A DNA stretch of 64,000 bases. It comes from JACVRW01 sp963812915 (GTDB lineage: Bacteria; Actinomycetota; Thermoleophilia; Solirubrobacterales; Thermoleophilaceae). The notes under the pieces are model-generated. The model did no database searches and was not told the origin of the DNA. It was given only the letters and a program-made list of their open reading frames with translations. The stretch is from contig CAWEXB010000008.1 in NCBI GenBank assembly GCA_963812915.1, positions 310,001 to 374,000 of the forward strand, given 5' to 3'. The position numbers were made by a program, and so were the translations under genes. Shown piece after piece: positions 42,838 through 50,771 of this stretch (position 1 is its first letter; each line of letters starts with the position of its first letter).

Positions 42838-43854
42838 TCAGGCCCTGGGCGGGCCCGTCGACGCGCGCGCTGCCAGGACCGGCTGGAAGATCTCGCGGCG
42901 CGGCGGGTTGGGACGCTCGTCCTCGAGCGCGTCCAGCAGGAAGCCGGTTGCCACACGTGCGACACGCTCGACGTCCCAGGTCGTGGACGTGAGCGGCGGG
43001 GCGAGCAGGCGCGAGATCGGGTGCTCGCCGAAACCGGCCACCGACACGTCGGCGGGAATGGCGAGGCCGAGTTCGGCGCAGGCCACGCAGACGCCGTAGG
43101 CGATCGAGTCCGAGAGGCAGAACATGGCCGTCGGGCGGTCGGCGGCCGACAGCAGCTCCAGGGCGAGCGGCCGCGAGCCGTTGAGCGAGTACGCGCACGG
43201 CACGATGCGGCAGTCGAGGCCCAGCGAGGCGGCCACCTCGGCCACCGCACGCTCGGCGGGCCGTCCGGGCGAGGTCTCAACCGCCCACGACAGCACCGTG
43301 ACGCGCCGATGGCCGAGAGCACTGAGGTGGCGAAGGGTGTCCTCCACGCCACGGTCGTTGTCGAAGACCACCTCCCCGACGGCCGTGACGCCCGGAAGGG
43401 CATCGCCGATCGTCACGGTGGGGACCTCCTGCGCGATCGACTCCCAACCACCGCTCGCCGGGCCCACCGGCAGCACGATCAGGCCGTCGACGCGGTGGTC
43501 GACGAGCCGCCCGGCCAGCTCCAGCTCGCGTTCGGCCTCGCCGTCCGCGTCGGCGACCAGCGTGCTCCGTTCGGCGTCGTACAGCTCGCGCTGAACCGCG
43601 CGCACGAGCTCCTGATTCCAGAAATCGGCGAGGCTGCCCACCAGCAGCCCGACGACGGCGGTCGCACCCCCGCGCAGCGCGCGCGCGATCGGATCCGCCT
43701 CGTAGCCCAGCTCGGCGGCTGCCTCGCGGACGCGCTCCTCGGTCTCGGCCGAGACGTGCATGCCACGAAGCGCGTAGCTCACCGCGGCCGTCGACAACCC
43801 CGTCTTCTCGGCCAGCTCTCGGATCGTCGCGCGACGCTTTTGCCGCTCCGGCAC
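42838..43854 (-). CDS. LacI-family transcriptional regulator
   Basis: 338 residues from GTG at 43854 (VPERQKRRATIRELAEKTG). HTH LAEKTGLSTAAVSYALRGM, hinge helix VSAETEERVREAAAELGYEA, then a periplasmic-binding-type sensor domain (VVGLLVGSLADFWNQELVRA, DGLIVLPVGP, GEVVFDNDRGVEDTLRHL, FCLSDSIAYGVCVACAELGL). It diverges from the amidohydrolase-cysteine dioxygenase fusion, with a near-perfect AT-rich palindrome in the shared region as the likely operator. Confidence 0.92.
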   Translation of the reverse strand: MPERQKRRATIRELAEKTGLSTAAVSYALRGMHVSAETEERVREAAAELGYEADPIARALRGGATAVVGLLVGSLADFWNQELVRAVQRELYDAERSTLVADADGEAERELELAGRLVDHRVDGLIVLPVGPASGGWESIAQEVPTVTIGDALPGVTAVGEVVFDNDRGVEDTLRHLSALGHRRVTVLSWAVETSPGRPAERAVAEVAASLGLDCRIVPCAYSLNGSRPLALELLSAADRPTAMFCLSDSIAYGVCVACAELGLAIPADVSVAGFGEHPISRLLAPPLTSTTWDVERVARVATGFLLDALEDERPNPPRREIFQPVLAARASTGPPRA

Positions 43855-43918
43855 TTCGCGCCAGGGTACCCGACGCCCGGAGGGCGCGCGCGGGTGCGGC
43901 CGAGCGCCCATCCAGGGC

Positions 43919-43947
43919 TTGCATCTCGAGCCGGGCGGGCGCATAAT
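43919..43947 (+). promoter_or_regulatory. Sigma70-like promoter of the fusion gene
   Basis: TTGCAT (43919-43924) and CATAAT (43942-43947) are separated by exactly 17 bases, in a window where such AT-rich hexamers are rare. Transcription would begin near 43954, just before the palindrome. Confidence 0.55.
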
Positions 43948-43958
43948 GGCCATGCTAC

Positions 43959-43983
43959 TTAAACGATTCACTGAAACCTTTAA
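43959..43983. promoter_or_regulatory. Probable LacI-family operator (25-bp palindrome)
   Basis: The left arm TTAAACGATTCA and right arm TGAAACCTTTAA flank a central C and match at 10 of 12 positions as an inverted repeat. It lies directly downstream of the predicted transcription start, where a bound repressor would block elongation, and 8 bases before a GTG start. The adjacent divergent gene encodes a LacI regulator. Confidence 0.7.
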
Positions 43984-43990
43984 CAAGAGC

Positions 43991-45427
43991 GTGCAGATCG
44001 ACGTCCACCAGCACCTCTGGCCCGAGCCGCTGGTTGCCGAGCTGGCTCGGCGGCGCGAGGCGCCGCGCCTGCGCCGACGGCGCGACGGTTGGGTGGTGGA
44101 GGTGCCTGGAGAGCCGGCGGCGGCCGTCGATCTCGCCGACCACGACCCCGACCGGCGCGCCCACCAGGTCAGGGCGGACGGGCTCGACCGCGCCTACGTG
44201 TCGCTCTCGAGCGCGCTCGGCATCGAGGCCCTCGCGCCCGATGCGGCCCGGCCGCTGCTCGACGCCTGGCACCGGGGCGCCGCGGCCCTGCCGACCGTGT
44301 TCGGCGCCTGGGCGGCCGCGTGCCTGAGCGAGCCGGATCCAGCGGACCTGGCCTCCCTGCTCGAGAGCGGCTTTGCCGGCGCTTGCCTCCCTGCCGAGGC
44401 GCTCACGGGGCCGGCCGGACTCGAGCGCTGCGGACCACTGCTCGAGCTGCTGGCCGAGCGCGGCGCACCGCTGCTCGTACACCCCGGCCCTGCGCCCGAG
44501 ACCCTGCCCGCGCCGGGGACCGCCGGCTCGACGACGGCCCTCCCGTCCTGGTGGCCCGCGGTCACCCGGTACGTAGCCGCGATGAACGCCGCCTGGCACG
44601 CCTTCGCGATCTTCGGTCGGCCCGCGCACCCTCGACTGCGGGTGTGCTTTGTGATGCTCGCCGGGCTTGGGCCACTCCACCGCGAGCGGCTTCTTGCACG
44701 CGGTGGGCGCCCGGTCGCCGACCGCGATGTCTTTCTCGACACCTCCTCGTACGGGCCGCGCGCAGCCGACGCCGTCATCCGCGAGCTCGGTGTCGACGCC
44801 CTCGTCTACGGATCGGACCGGCCGGTTCTCCCCGCCGCAGAGCTGGCGCTCGGGGACGCGGTGCACGCAGCGCTGCGCGCCCGCAACCCGGCCCGCCTGT
44901 TCTCGCTCGCCGAGGTGTCCGGCGTGAGCCTGCTTCTCGGCTTTGATCACGACCTCGACCTGCCGGCGCTGCGCCGGCTCGTCGGTGGGATCGCGGCCGA
45001 TCCGACCGTCTGGCGTGACCTCGTCAACTTCGACGCCGAGCACCGCCACTTCGCGCAGCTCTCGCGCGATGACCACGTGGACATCTGGGTGATCTCGTGG
45101 ATGAACGGTCACGACACCGGGTTCCACGACCACGACCTCTCCAGCGGGGCCGTCGCGATCGTGGCGGGGGAGCTGGTCGAGGAGCGCCTGGCGGTGGGCG
45201 GCCCGCCTCGCCGTCGCAGCTACCGCGCGGGCGAGACCTTCGATTTCACGGCCTCACACGTCCACCGCATGCACCAGGCCGGCGGCGGCCCGGCGGTCTC
45301 GATCCACGCCTACTCGCCGCCGCTGTGGCGGATGGGGGCGTACGCGATCGAGGCCGACGGCACCATCCGGCGGATCTCGATCTCGTACGCGGAGGAGCTG
45401 CGGCCCGTCGACGACGTCGCGGCCTAG
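43991..45427 (+). CDS. Fusion: amidohydrolase_2 domain plus cysteine-dioxygenase-like cupin domain
   Basis: 478 residues from GTG. Residues ~1-300: metal-dependent amidohydrolase with IDVHQHLWPEPLVAELARR at the start and DVFLDTSSYGPRAADAVIRE then VDALVYGSDRPVLPAAELAL at the end. Residues ~320-478: type I cysteine dioxygenase cupin with GHDTGFHDHDLSSGAVAIVA (two iron His) and GPAVSIHAYSPPL (third His). Cysteine dioxygenase converts cysteine to its sulfinate; homologues act on other thiols. Upstream in-frame ATGs at 43946 and 43952 would place the operator inside the coding region, so GTG is preferred, although its ribosome-binding site is weak. Confidence 0.82.
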   Translation: MQIDVHQHLWPEPLVAELARRREAPRLRRRRDGWVVEVPGEPAAAVDLADHDPDRRAHQVRADGLDRAYVSLSSALGIEALAPDAARPLLDAWHRGAAALPTVFGAWAAACLSEPDPADLASLLESGFAGACLPAEALTGPAGLERCGPLLELLAERGAPLLVHPGPAPETLPAPGTAGSTTALPSWWPAVTRYVAAMNAAWHAFAIFGRPAHPRLRVCFVMLAGLGPLHRERLLARGGRPVADRDVFLDTSSYGPRAADAVIRELGVDALVYGSDRPVLPAAELALGDAVHAALRARNPARLFSLAEVSGVSLLLGFDHDLDLPALRRLVGGIAADPTVWRDLVNFDAEHRHFAQLSRDDHVDIWVISWMNGHDTGFHDHDLSSGAVAIVAGELVEERLAVGGPPRRRSYRAGETFDFTASHVHRMHQAGGGPAVSIHAYSPPLWRMGAYAIEADGTIRRISISYAEELRPVDDVAA

Positions 45428-45437
45428 TACGCCTGAC

Positions 45438-45749
45438 ATGGCCTACACCAGGGAGCAGATCCGGGAGGCCGTGGAGCGGGCGGGAGACGAACACTGGCAG
45501 GCGCTGATTCGCCATCACGAGGATGCCTATCCGGCGAGCCGCCCCACCCCGGGCGATGTCTGCCGGGCCGAGGCCGAGCGGCTTAACCAGCTCGGGCTTG
45601 GCGACGCCGCGGACCTCACGCTGGTCGAGACCCGGGTCGAGCGCACCGACTCCACCATCCGCATCGTTCACCTCTTCGAGTACGGGCCCCACAAGGCTCG
45701 CGTGCTGACGGAGCCGTTCGAGGGGTACGGAGGCGAAGAGGCTGAATAG
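45438..45749 (+). CDS. Hypothetical protein (103 aa)
   Basis: The protein begins MAYTREQIREAVERAGDEHW and ends EPFEGYGGEEAE. Mostly helical then a two-strand C-terminus (TIRIVHLFEYG). No family recognised. It starts 10 bp after the fusion gene and is probably cotranscribed under LacI control. Confidence 0.6.
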   Translation: MAYTREQIREAVERAGDEHWQALIRHHEDAYPASRPTPGDVCRAEAERLNQLGLGDAADLTLVETRVERTDSTIRIVHLFEYGPHKARVLTEPFEGYGGEEAE

Positions 45750-45885
45750 TGCTCGCGCTCCGCGAGCTCCGTCCCCGTCTGGTCGAGCCGACGCGTTCGA
45801 CCTTCCCCGCGCCGTGGTCTGATCAGGTCGGCCATGAAGCGCACGACCAGGGACGCCCCGACGAGCGGCGCGCGCTCGCACGCCG

Positions 45886-46766
45886 CTAGCCCGACCGGGT
45901 CAGCTCGGCGAGCAGTCGGTCGGTCAGTGGATGGCTGTCCGTGCTGGGCCTGATCGCATAGATCGTCCGTCGCGCCGGGTTGCCCCTGACGGCGGGGGTA
46001 GCGATGCCCTCGAGGCGCCCGGCGAGCAGGCGGCCGGTGAGCGTCACGGCGAGCCCAGACGCCACGAGCTCTCGGAACGCGAGCACGTCGCGCGTCACGA
46101 AGGCGATGTTCGGCTCGAATCCGGCCGCCAGGCAGGTGCGATGGACCAGGCCGTCGCGCGACGGCGCCGTCCAGGGGTCGCCCGCGAGCCGCTCGAGGTC
46201 GATCCTCCGTCGGCCCGCAAGGCGGTGCCGCGGGGGCAGCGCCGCCACCATCGGCTCCTCGAAGAGATCGCGCCGCTCGAGGTCCTCGTGGTCGCGCCGT
46301 GGGGCGGCGGCGTCCTGGAAGAGGACGGCGAGGTGGAGCGTGCCGTCGCGCACGGCCGCGACGAGCTCCTCCTGCGTGCCCTCGGAGACGCTGACCTCGA
46401 GGTCTGGCTCAGCGGCCCTCATCCGCACGAGCGCCTCGGGCACGATCGTCGCAATGGCGCTCGGGAACGCCCCTATGGCCAGGTGTCGGCGCCGCTCGGC
46501 CACCAGAGCGCCGAGCTGCTCAGTGGCCAGGCGCAGCCGGCCCGAGATCGAATCCGCGTGCCGCAGAAGGACGGCGCCGGCCGCGGTGAGACCCAGCCCG
46601 CCGGGGCCGGGCCGCGGTCGATCAGGCGGATCCCGAGCTGCCGCTCGAGCGAGAGGATCTGTTGCGAGACGGCGGGCTGTGTGAGCGACAGCTCCTCTGC
46701 CGCGCGGGAGAACGAGCCGAGCCGGGCTACCTCGCGAAAGGTGAGCAGGCGGCGCGGGTCAAGCAT
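45886..46766 (-). CDS. LysR-family transcriptional regulator, one frameshift
   Basis: N-terminal HTH: MLDPRRLLTFREVARLGSFS, RAAEELSLTQPAVSQQILSL, ERQLGIRLIDRG. After that the frame must change near 46610 to give LGLTAAGAVLLRHADSIS and then the sensor domain (HLAIGAFPSAIATIVPEALV, EVSVSEGTQEELVAAVRDGT, GLAVTLTGRLLAGRLEGIAT). About 294 residues intended, normal for LysR. The divergent neighbour that it would regulate appears to be gone; only a short ORF and an alpha/beta-hydrolase remnant remain. Confidence 0.82.
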
Positions 46767-46786
46767 TAGCTTATTTTATCGGGATG

Positions 46787-46802
46787 TCAAATTCATGATT
46801 GA
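46787..46802. promoter_or_regulatory. Possible LysR binding dyad
   Basis: TCAA and TTGA are separated by 8 bases (ATTCATGA) in a distinctly AT-rich patch 20 bases upstream of the LysR start. This fits the partial-dyad form of LysR sites, but the arms are only four bases. Confidence 0.3.
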
Positions 46803-46941
46803 GATTGATGAAGGCGAGAGCAACACTTGGCTCCATGAACCCAATCGCATTCATAGAAACCACCGCCGCCGCCCGCAGCGCAGTGCGTGGGCGCGCTGGC
46901 GACGGACCCGGTCGTACCTAGCCGGACCGCCGGTCAGATCG
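46803..46941. other. Gap divergent from LysR with a 28-codon ORF
   Basis: ATG at 46834 opens MNPIAFIETTAAARSAVRGR and stops at 46920. It has no clear ribosome-binding site and matches nothing I know. The region otherwise shows no gene. Confidence 0.25.
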
Positions 46942-47079
46942 CTACTTCGGGGGCACGGCGGCAATCAGGGCCGCAACGCGTGCTGCGGCGAATCGCTCCG
47001 CAAAGGCGCCAAGGCGGTCGCGCCGCGTTCCCGAGAGGCCCTGTGCGATAACCACGACAGGAACCTCTTCGCCGTTCAT
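46942..47079 (-). pseudogene. Alpha/beta-hydrolase N-terminal remnant
   Basis: The frame from ATG at 47079 reads MNGEEVPVVVIAQGLSGTRR then DRLGAFAERFAAARVAALIA and stops. This is the first strand, oxyanion-hole loop (HG replaced by QG) and helix A of dienelactone-hydrolase-like alpha/beta hydrolases; the nucleophile elbow, acid and His are missing. Conserved-looking codons continue upstream (VDFPLVQR). I read it as a truncated gene. Confidence 0.45.
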
Positions 47080-47114
47080 GCGTTGTACGAGGGGAAAATC
47101 GACCCATAGCACGG

Positions 47115-47858
47115 ATGCGTTTTCGGCTCTCGGTGCGCGACACCTGTCGCCTCATGGCGCGGGTGTACGTCGAGCAGATCCGCTTCCTGCTGGTCGTCGC
47201 GCTGTTGCTGTTCGTGCCGGTCGGACTGGTGGACGCGCTCGCCGAGCCGCTGGTCGAGCTCGAGACCGAGGAGGAGCCGAGCGTCGGGCAGGTGCTCGGG
47301 CTGGCGGCCGGGACAATGCTGCACATCGCGACCGCCGCGCTCGGCGAGGTCTTCTACGCGGGGATCGCCATGGCGGCGGTCACGGAATCGATGGAGGGCA
47401 AGCCGCGCTCCTCGATCGGCCGGCTGCCCGGCACGCTGCCCGTCGGTCGCCTCATCGCGGTCGACCTGATCAGCTCGTTCGGGCTGGCGATCGGGCTCGT
47501 GCTGCTGGTCGTGCCCGGCCTGATGCTGTTCGCTCGGTACGTGCTGGCCGCGCCCGTGCTGAAGATCGAGGGGCTGTCGGTCGGCGCGGCGTTTCGCCGC
47601 AGCAGCGAGCTCTCGCGCGGCCACCGCTGGTTCGTGCTCTTGCTGCTGGGAGGCCTCTACCTACTGACGGCCGGGCTCACGAGCGTGCTGCAGGACGGTG
47701 CGGTCGAGGCGCTGGGCCACTCGCTGCTGTCGGACTGGGCGATCGCGGTCGTCGTGGGCGTGGTCGTCACGCCGGTCTGGGCGGTTGGGCTGTGCGTGGT
47801 GGCGTGGCGCCTGATTCAGCATGAGCGGCAGACCCGTCTCCCGCACCTTGGCTGTTAG
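47115..47858 (+). CDS. Polytopic membrane protein, unknown function
   Basis: 247 residues with six or so helices: FLLVVALLLFVPVGLVDALA, LGEVFYAGIAMAAVTESMEG, GLAIGLVLLVVPGLMLFARY, LAAPVLKIEGLSVGAAFRRS, FVLLLLGGLYLLTAGLTSVL and VVVTPVWAVGLCVVAWRL. The VPGLxLxxRY...APxxxxEGxxxxxAxxRS block is common to YciC/DUF975-like integral membrane proteins. The stop overlaps the convergent DUF2252 stop. Confidence 0.7.
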   Translation: MRFRLSVRDTCRLMARVYVEQIRFLLVVALLLFVPVGLVDALAEPLVELETEEEPSVGQVLGLAAGTMLHIATAALGEVFYAGIAMAAVTESMEGKPRSSIGRLPGTLPVGRLIAVDLISSFGLAIGLVLLVVPGLMLFARYVLAAPVLKIEGLSVGAAFRRSSELSRGHRWFVLLLLGGLYLLTAGLTSVLQDGAVEALGHSLLSDWAIAVVVGVVVTPVWAVGLCVVAWRLIQHERQTRLPHLGC

Positions 47859-49138
47859 AGGCCGGGTATCCGGCCGTTGCGGAACGCATCGACGAACAGC
47901 CGGTGGTCGTCTCGCACTCTCTCGCCGTAGGCGGCGCCGAACTGGGCCAGCCCGCGGGCGAAGTCGTCGTCGAGCACGGCGCCGATCGCTTCCTCGGTCT
48001 GGAAGTCGACGAGGTCCGCCTCGCTGCCGGCGTCAGAGACGCAGTGAATCTTGGCGGTCGCCCGGCCCAGGTCGCCGAGCAGGGGCATGATCTCGTCGGG
48101 CTCGCTCACGCGGTCCCAGTCGAGCTCGGCCTCATAGGGCGACAGCTCCCGGACGACCTGGCCCCGGCCGTCGAGCTCGCACCAGCCCAGCCAGGGGTCG
48201 GCGTGGGCCTGGAGCGCGCGTTGTGAGACGGCGGTCCGGTGTCCGGCGTGCTCGAAGCAGCTGCTGATGCGGTCGTCCTCGACCACGCGGCTGGGGGCGG
48301 CGATGTTGCCCTGCTTCATCGACAGCACCACGTCGTTCTCGAGCGCCTGGGAGCGGCCCTCCACGAGTAGGTTGTGGGCCGGCAGCCCGGCGCTGCCGAT
48401 CCCGAACCCGACCCGGCCCACGACGTCCTTGACGCGGTAAGAGACCGAGTGCTGGCGCTTGATCTCCGGGATCGTCTCGAGATAGGCGTCGTAAGCGGCG
48501 AGCACCTGGTCGCGCTCGTCGTCCTCGAGCCGCCGCACTCCGGGGCCGTCCTTGAACACGCGCTCGTCGGCCTCGACGCGCGTGAGCGACTCGAGAAGGT
48601 GCCATCGCGTCTTCAGACGCGCCTCGAGCAGCACCTCCCGCAGCGCACCGCGCGTGTTGTCGAGCGTGAGCCGGAACTCCTCGTCGTCCTCGCGCTCCAT
48701 GAAGGCGCGCACCTGCTCGGTGTAGGACCGCGCGTAGGTCTCGATCATCTCCCCGATCGTGCCGTCCGAGAGCGCCTTGACGAAGCCGAGCAGGGCGAGG
48801 CTCGCCGCCATCCGCTTCAGATCCCAGTCGAAGTGGCCGAGGTACGCCTCGTCGAAGTCGTTGACGTCGAAGACGAGGATGCCGGCGGCGTTGACGTAGG
48901 TGCCGTAATTCTCGGCGTGCAGGTCGCCATGGATCCACACGCGGCGGGTGCGCTCGTCCAGGTAGCGATCCTCGGCTTCCCCGACGTCGGCGTAGAACAA
49001 GCAAGCGCTCCCGCGATAGAACGAGAACGGGTCCTGCGCCATCTTGCGGAACTTGCGCCGAAACGCCCGCGGATCCGCCTCGATCAGGTCCGCGAAGGCA
49101 TCGACCAAGACCTCGACGATCTGCTCTGAGCGGTCCAC
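47855..49138 (-). CDS. DUF2252 family protein (kinase-like fold)
   Basis: About 427 residues from GTG at 49138 (an upstream in-frame start at 49201 is less likely). KMAQDPFSFYRGSACLFYAD, VWIHGDLHAENYGTYVN, VFDVNDFDEAYLGHFDWDLK and the later VSYRVKDVVGRVGFGIGSAG are DUF2252 signatures. The HGDLHxxN and DxxDFD motifs are those of aminoglycoside-phosphotransferase-like kinases, so a phosphotransfer activity is likely, with unknown substrate. Confidence 0.9.
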   Translation of the reverse strand: MDRSEQIVEVLVDAFADLIEADPRAFRRKFRKMAQDPFSFYRGSACLFYADVGEAEDRYLDERTRRVWIHGDLHAENYGTYVNAAGILVFDVNDFDEAYLGHFDWDLKRMAASLALLGFVKALSDGTIGEMIETYARSYTEQVRAFMEREDDEEFRLTLDNTRGALREVLLEARLKTRWHLLESLTRVEADERVFKDGPGVRRLEDDERDQVLAAYDAYLETIPEIKRQHSVSYRVKDVVGRVGFGIGSAGLPAHNLLVEGRSQALENDVVLSMKQGNIAAPSRVVEDDRISSCFEHAGHRTAVSQRALQAHADPWLGWCELDGRGQVVRELSPYEAELDWDRVSEPDEIMPLLGDLGRATAKIHCVSDAGSEADLVDFQTEEAIGAVLDDDFARGLAQFGAAYGERVRDDHRLFVDAFRNGRIPGL

Positions 49139-49227
49139 ACCTCGCTCGTACCCGGATCGACGCGCCCTGGTGCGACTCGAGCAGAGCGCGCGGCTTTGCA
49201 CCGTCGCTTCCGCCCGCTAGTGTGAGC

Positions 49228-50676
49228 TCACGACCGGGGCCAACCTTCGAGGGCGGCCCCGGCGTCCTTTTGAGTGCCGCTTCCCCCTGACCCGCGCGAG
49301 CGGGCCGGCCGCACCTCGAAGGTCCTGGGCCCCAGCCGCTTGCCGTAGTCCGCCCGCGAGCGGGAACCGAAGCCGGGCCACACTTGCCAGCGGTAGCGAC
49401 CCGGCGCCAGGCGGTGCTGCTCTTTGCGATAGGTCCAGCGGGGCTTGAGCCGGTACCGCGGGTGCGACGGCCAGGCGCTCAGGATCTTGCGCCGGCGCAG
49501 GAAAAGCTGAACGTTGTAGTAGCGCGCGCCCCGCACCGGTGTCCAGCTCAGCAGCGGCGGACGCCCGGTCCTGACGACGGTTCCGGCCGGCGGTGCGATC
49601 AGCCAAGGCCCGCGACCGATGCCCCCGCCGTGGGTGGGGGAAGGCTCGCATCTGCTGAGGGTGTCCGCTCCTACTTCGCCGTCGCAGTCGTCGATATTTC
49701 GGCCACCGTCCAGATCGTCATGGCGGGGGCCGGCCCGGAGCGCGTCGTCTCCCGTGTCTCCGGCTAGGCGGTCCTCGCCGCCCTCGGTTCCGAAGGTCCC
49801 AGTGACGCTGAAGTCCGCGTTGTCGCCGAAGAGGCTGTCGTGGCCACCGCGGCCGTTGATCACGTCGTCGCCGGCGTCGCTGGGACGGCCGGCGGTGGAG
49901 CTGTCGCCGAGGAGAATGTCGTCGGCGCTCCCGCCGTTGATCCGGTCGTCACCCGCACCGCGCGCACTGCCGCCGAGGGGCGGGGCTACGGAGATGTTGT
50001 GGTCGCCGATCGCCATGGTGCCGCCGTCGGCGCCCAGGTCGAGAACGTCGTCGCCGTTGCCGATCGCGTCGCCCTCGAACGCGTCACTGTCGCCGATCAG
50101 GAACTCGAGGCCGGGGCCGCCATCGAGCATGTCGTCGCCGGCGCCGGTGGCGTCGCCGACGAACGCGACGGTGTCGCCGGTCATGTCGTCGTCACCGTCG
50201 CCGCCGAACAGGCGGTCGCGCCCGCCACCGGACGCAAAGTCGCTCGAGCTGTCACCCACCAGGCGGTCATCGCCCGGGCCTCCAGAGAGGATGTCGTCAT
50301 CACCGCCGACCACGGCCAGACCGCTACCGCGCGCAAACCCGACGTCACCGCGGAGCCGGTCGTTGCCGGCGCCGCCGGCGAGCCTGTCATCGCCGAGCCC
50401 GCCGCCGAGGTGGACGTCGTCTCCGCCGAGTCCGCAGACCAGGTCGTCGCCGTCCTTGCCGTCGATCCTGTCGCTCCTCTCCGAGCCGACGATCACGTCG
50501 TCGCCCTTGGTGCCGGCGATCATCCCCGAACCGGTGATCGTCGCTCGCTCACCGAAGCAGCGGGCGCTCGGCGCCGCGAACCCCCGCATGGCGACCGCGC
50601 CGCTCACCGCGAGCAAAAGCACCCCGACCACAGCGGCCCGCAGCCGCGGGCCGGCCCTCGATCCGCTCAAAACCAT
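49228..50676 (-). CDS. Secreted RTX-like (hemolysin-type calcium-binding repeat) protein
   Basis: 482 residues. GGAAGG precedes the ATG (MVLSGSRAGPRLRAAVVGVL), which opens a signal peptide with LLLAVSGAVA. Residues ~50-340 hold more than a dozen degenerate GGxGxDxLxG nonapeptides (GGLGDDRLAGGAGNDRLRGD, GGDGDDDMTGD, GGPGDDRLVGD), forming a calcium-filled beta-roll. The C-terminal ~110 residues form a separate beta-rich module (PPLLSWTPVRGARYYNVQLF, APGRYRWQVWPGF) like fibronectin-type surface domains. Probably an extracellular adhesion or matrix protein. No secretion genes nearby. Confidence 0.85.
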   Translation of the reverse strand: MVLSGSRAGPRLRAAVVGVLLLAVSGAVAMRGFAAPSARCFGERATITGSGMIAGTKGDDVIVGSERSDRIDGKDGDDLVCGLGGDDVHLGGGLGDDRLAGGAGNDRLRGDVGFARGSGLAVVGGDDDILSGGPGDDRLVGDSSSDFASGGGRDRLFGGDGDDDMTGDTVAFVGDATGAGDDMLDGGPGLEFLIGDSDAFEGDAIGNGDDVLDLGADGGTMAIGDHNISVAPPLGGSARGAGDDRINGGSADDILLGDSSTAGRPSDAGDDVINGRGGHDSLFGDNADFSVTGTFGTEGGEDRLAGDTGDDALRAGPRHDDLDGGRNIDDCDGEVGADTLSRCEPSPTHGGGIGRGPWLIAPPAGTVVRTGRPPLLSWTPVRGARYYNVQLFLRRRKILSAWPSHPRYRLKPRWTYRKEQHRLAPGRYRWQVWPGFGSRSRADYGKRLGPRTFEVRPARSRGSGGSGTQKDAGAALEGWPRS

Positions 50677-50724
50677 CCCTGACCTTCCGATTGGCGCGTG
50701 CAGCCCCGCTTCCAGATTGGCTTT

Positions 50725-50754
50725 CGACACCAACCCGCAGAAAACCTGGTGTCG
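50725..50754 (-). terminator. Hairpin downstream of the prenyltransferase gene
   Basis: CGACACCA and TGGTGTCG form a perfect 8-bp stem with a 14-base loop, 18 bases after the UbiA-family stop on the minus strand. No T-tract follows, so strength is uncertain. Confidence 0.45.
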
Positions 50755-50771
50755 CATGCTCGGTCTCGCGC

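Noticed and set aside
40850..43854. AbiEi/DUF559 protein as half of a toxin-antitoxin system
   Set aside because: There is no AbiEii-type nucleotidyltransferase next to it; the neighbours are metabolic, so only an orphan family member can be claimed.
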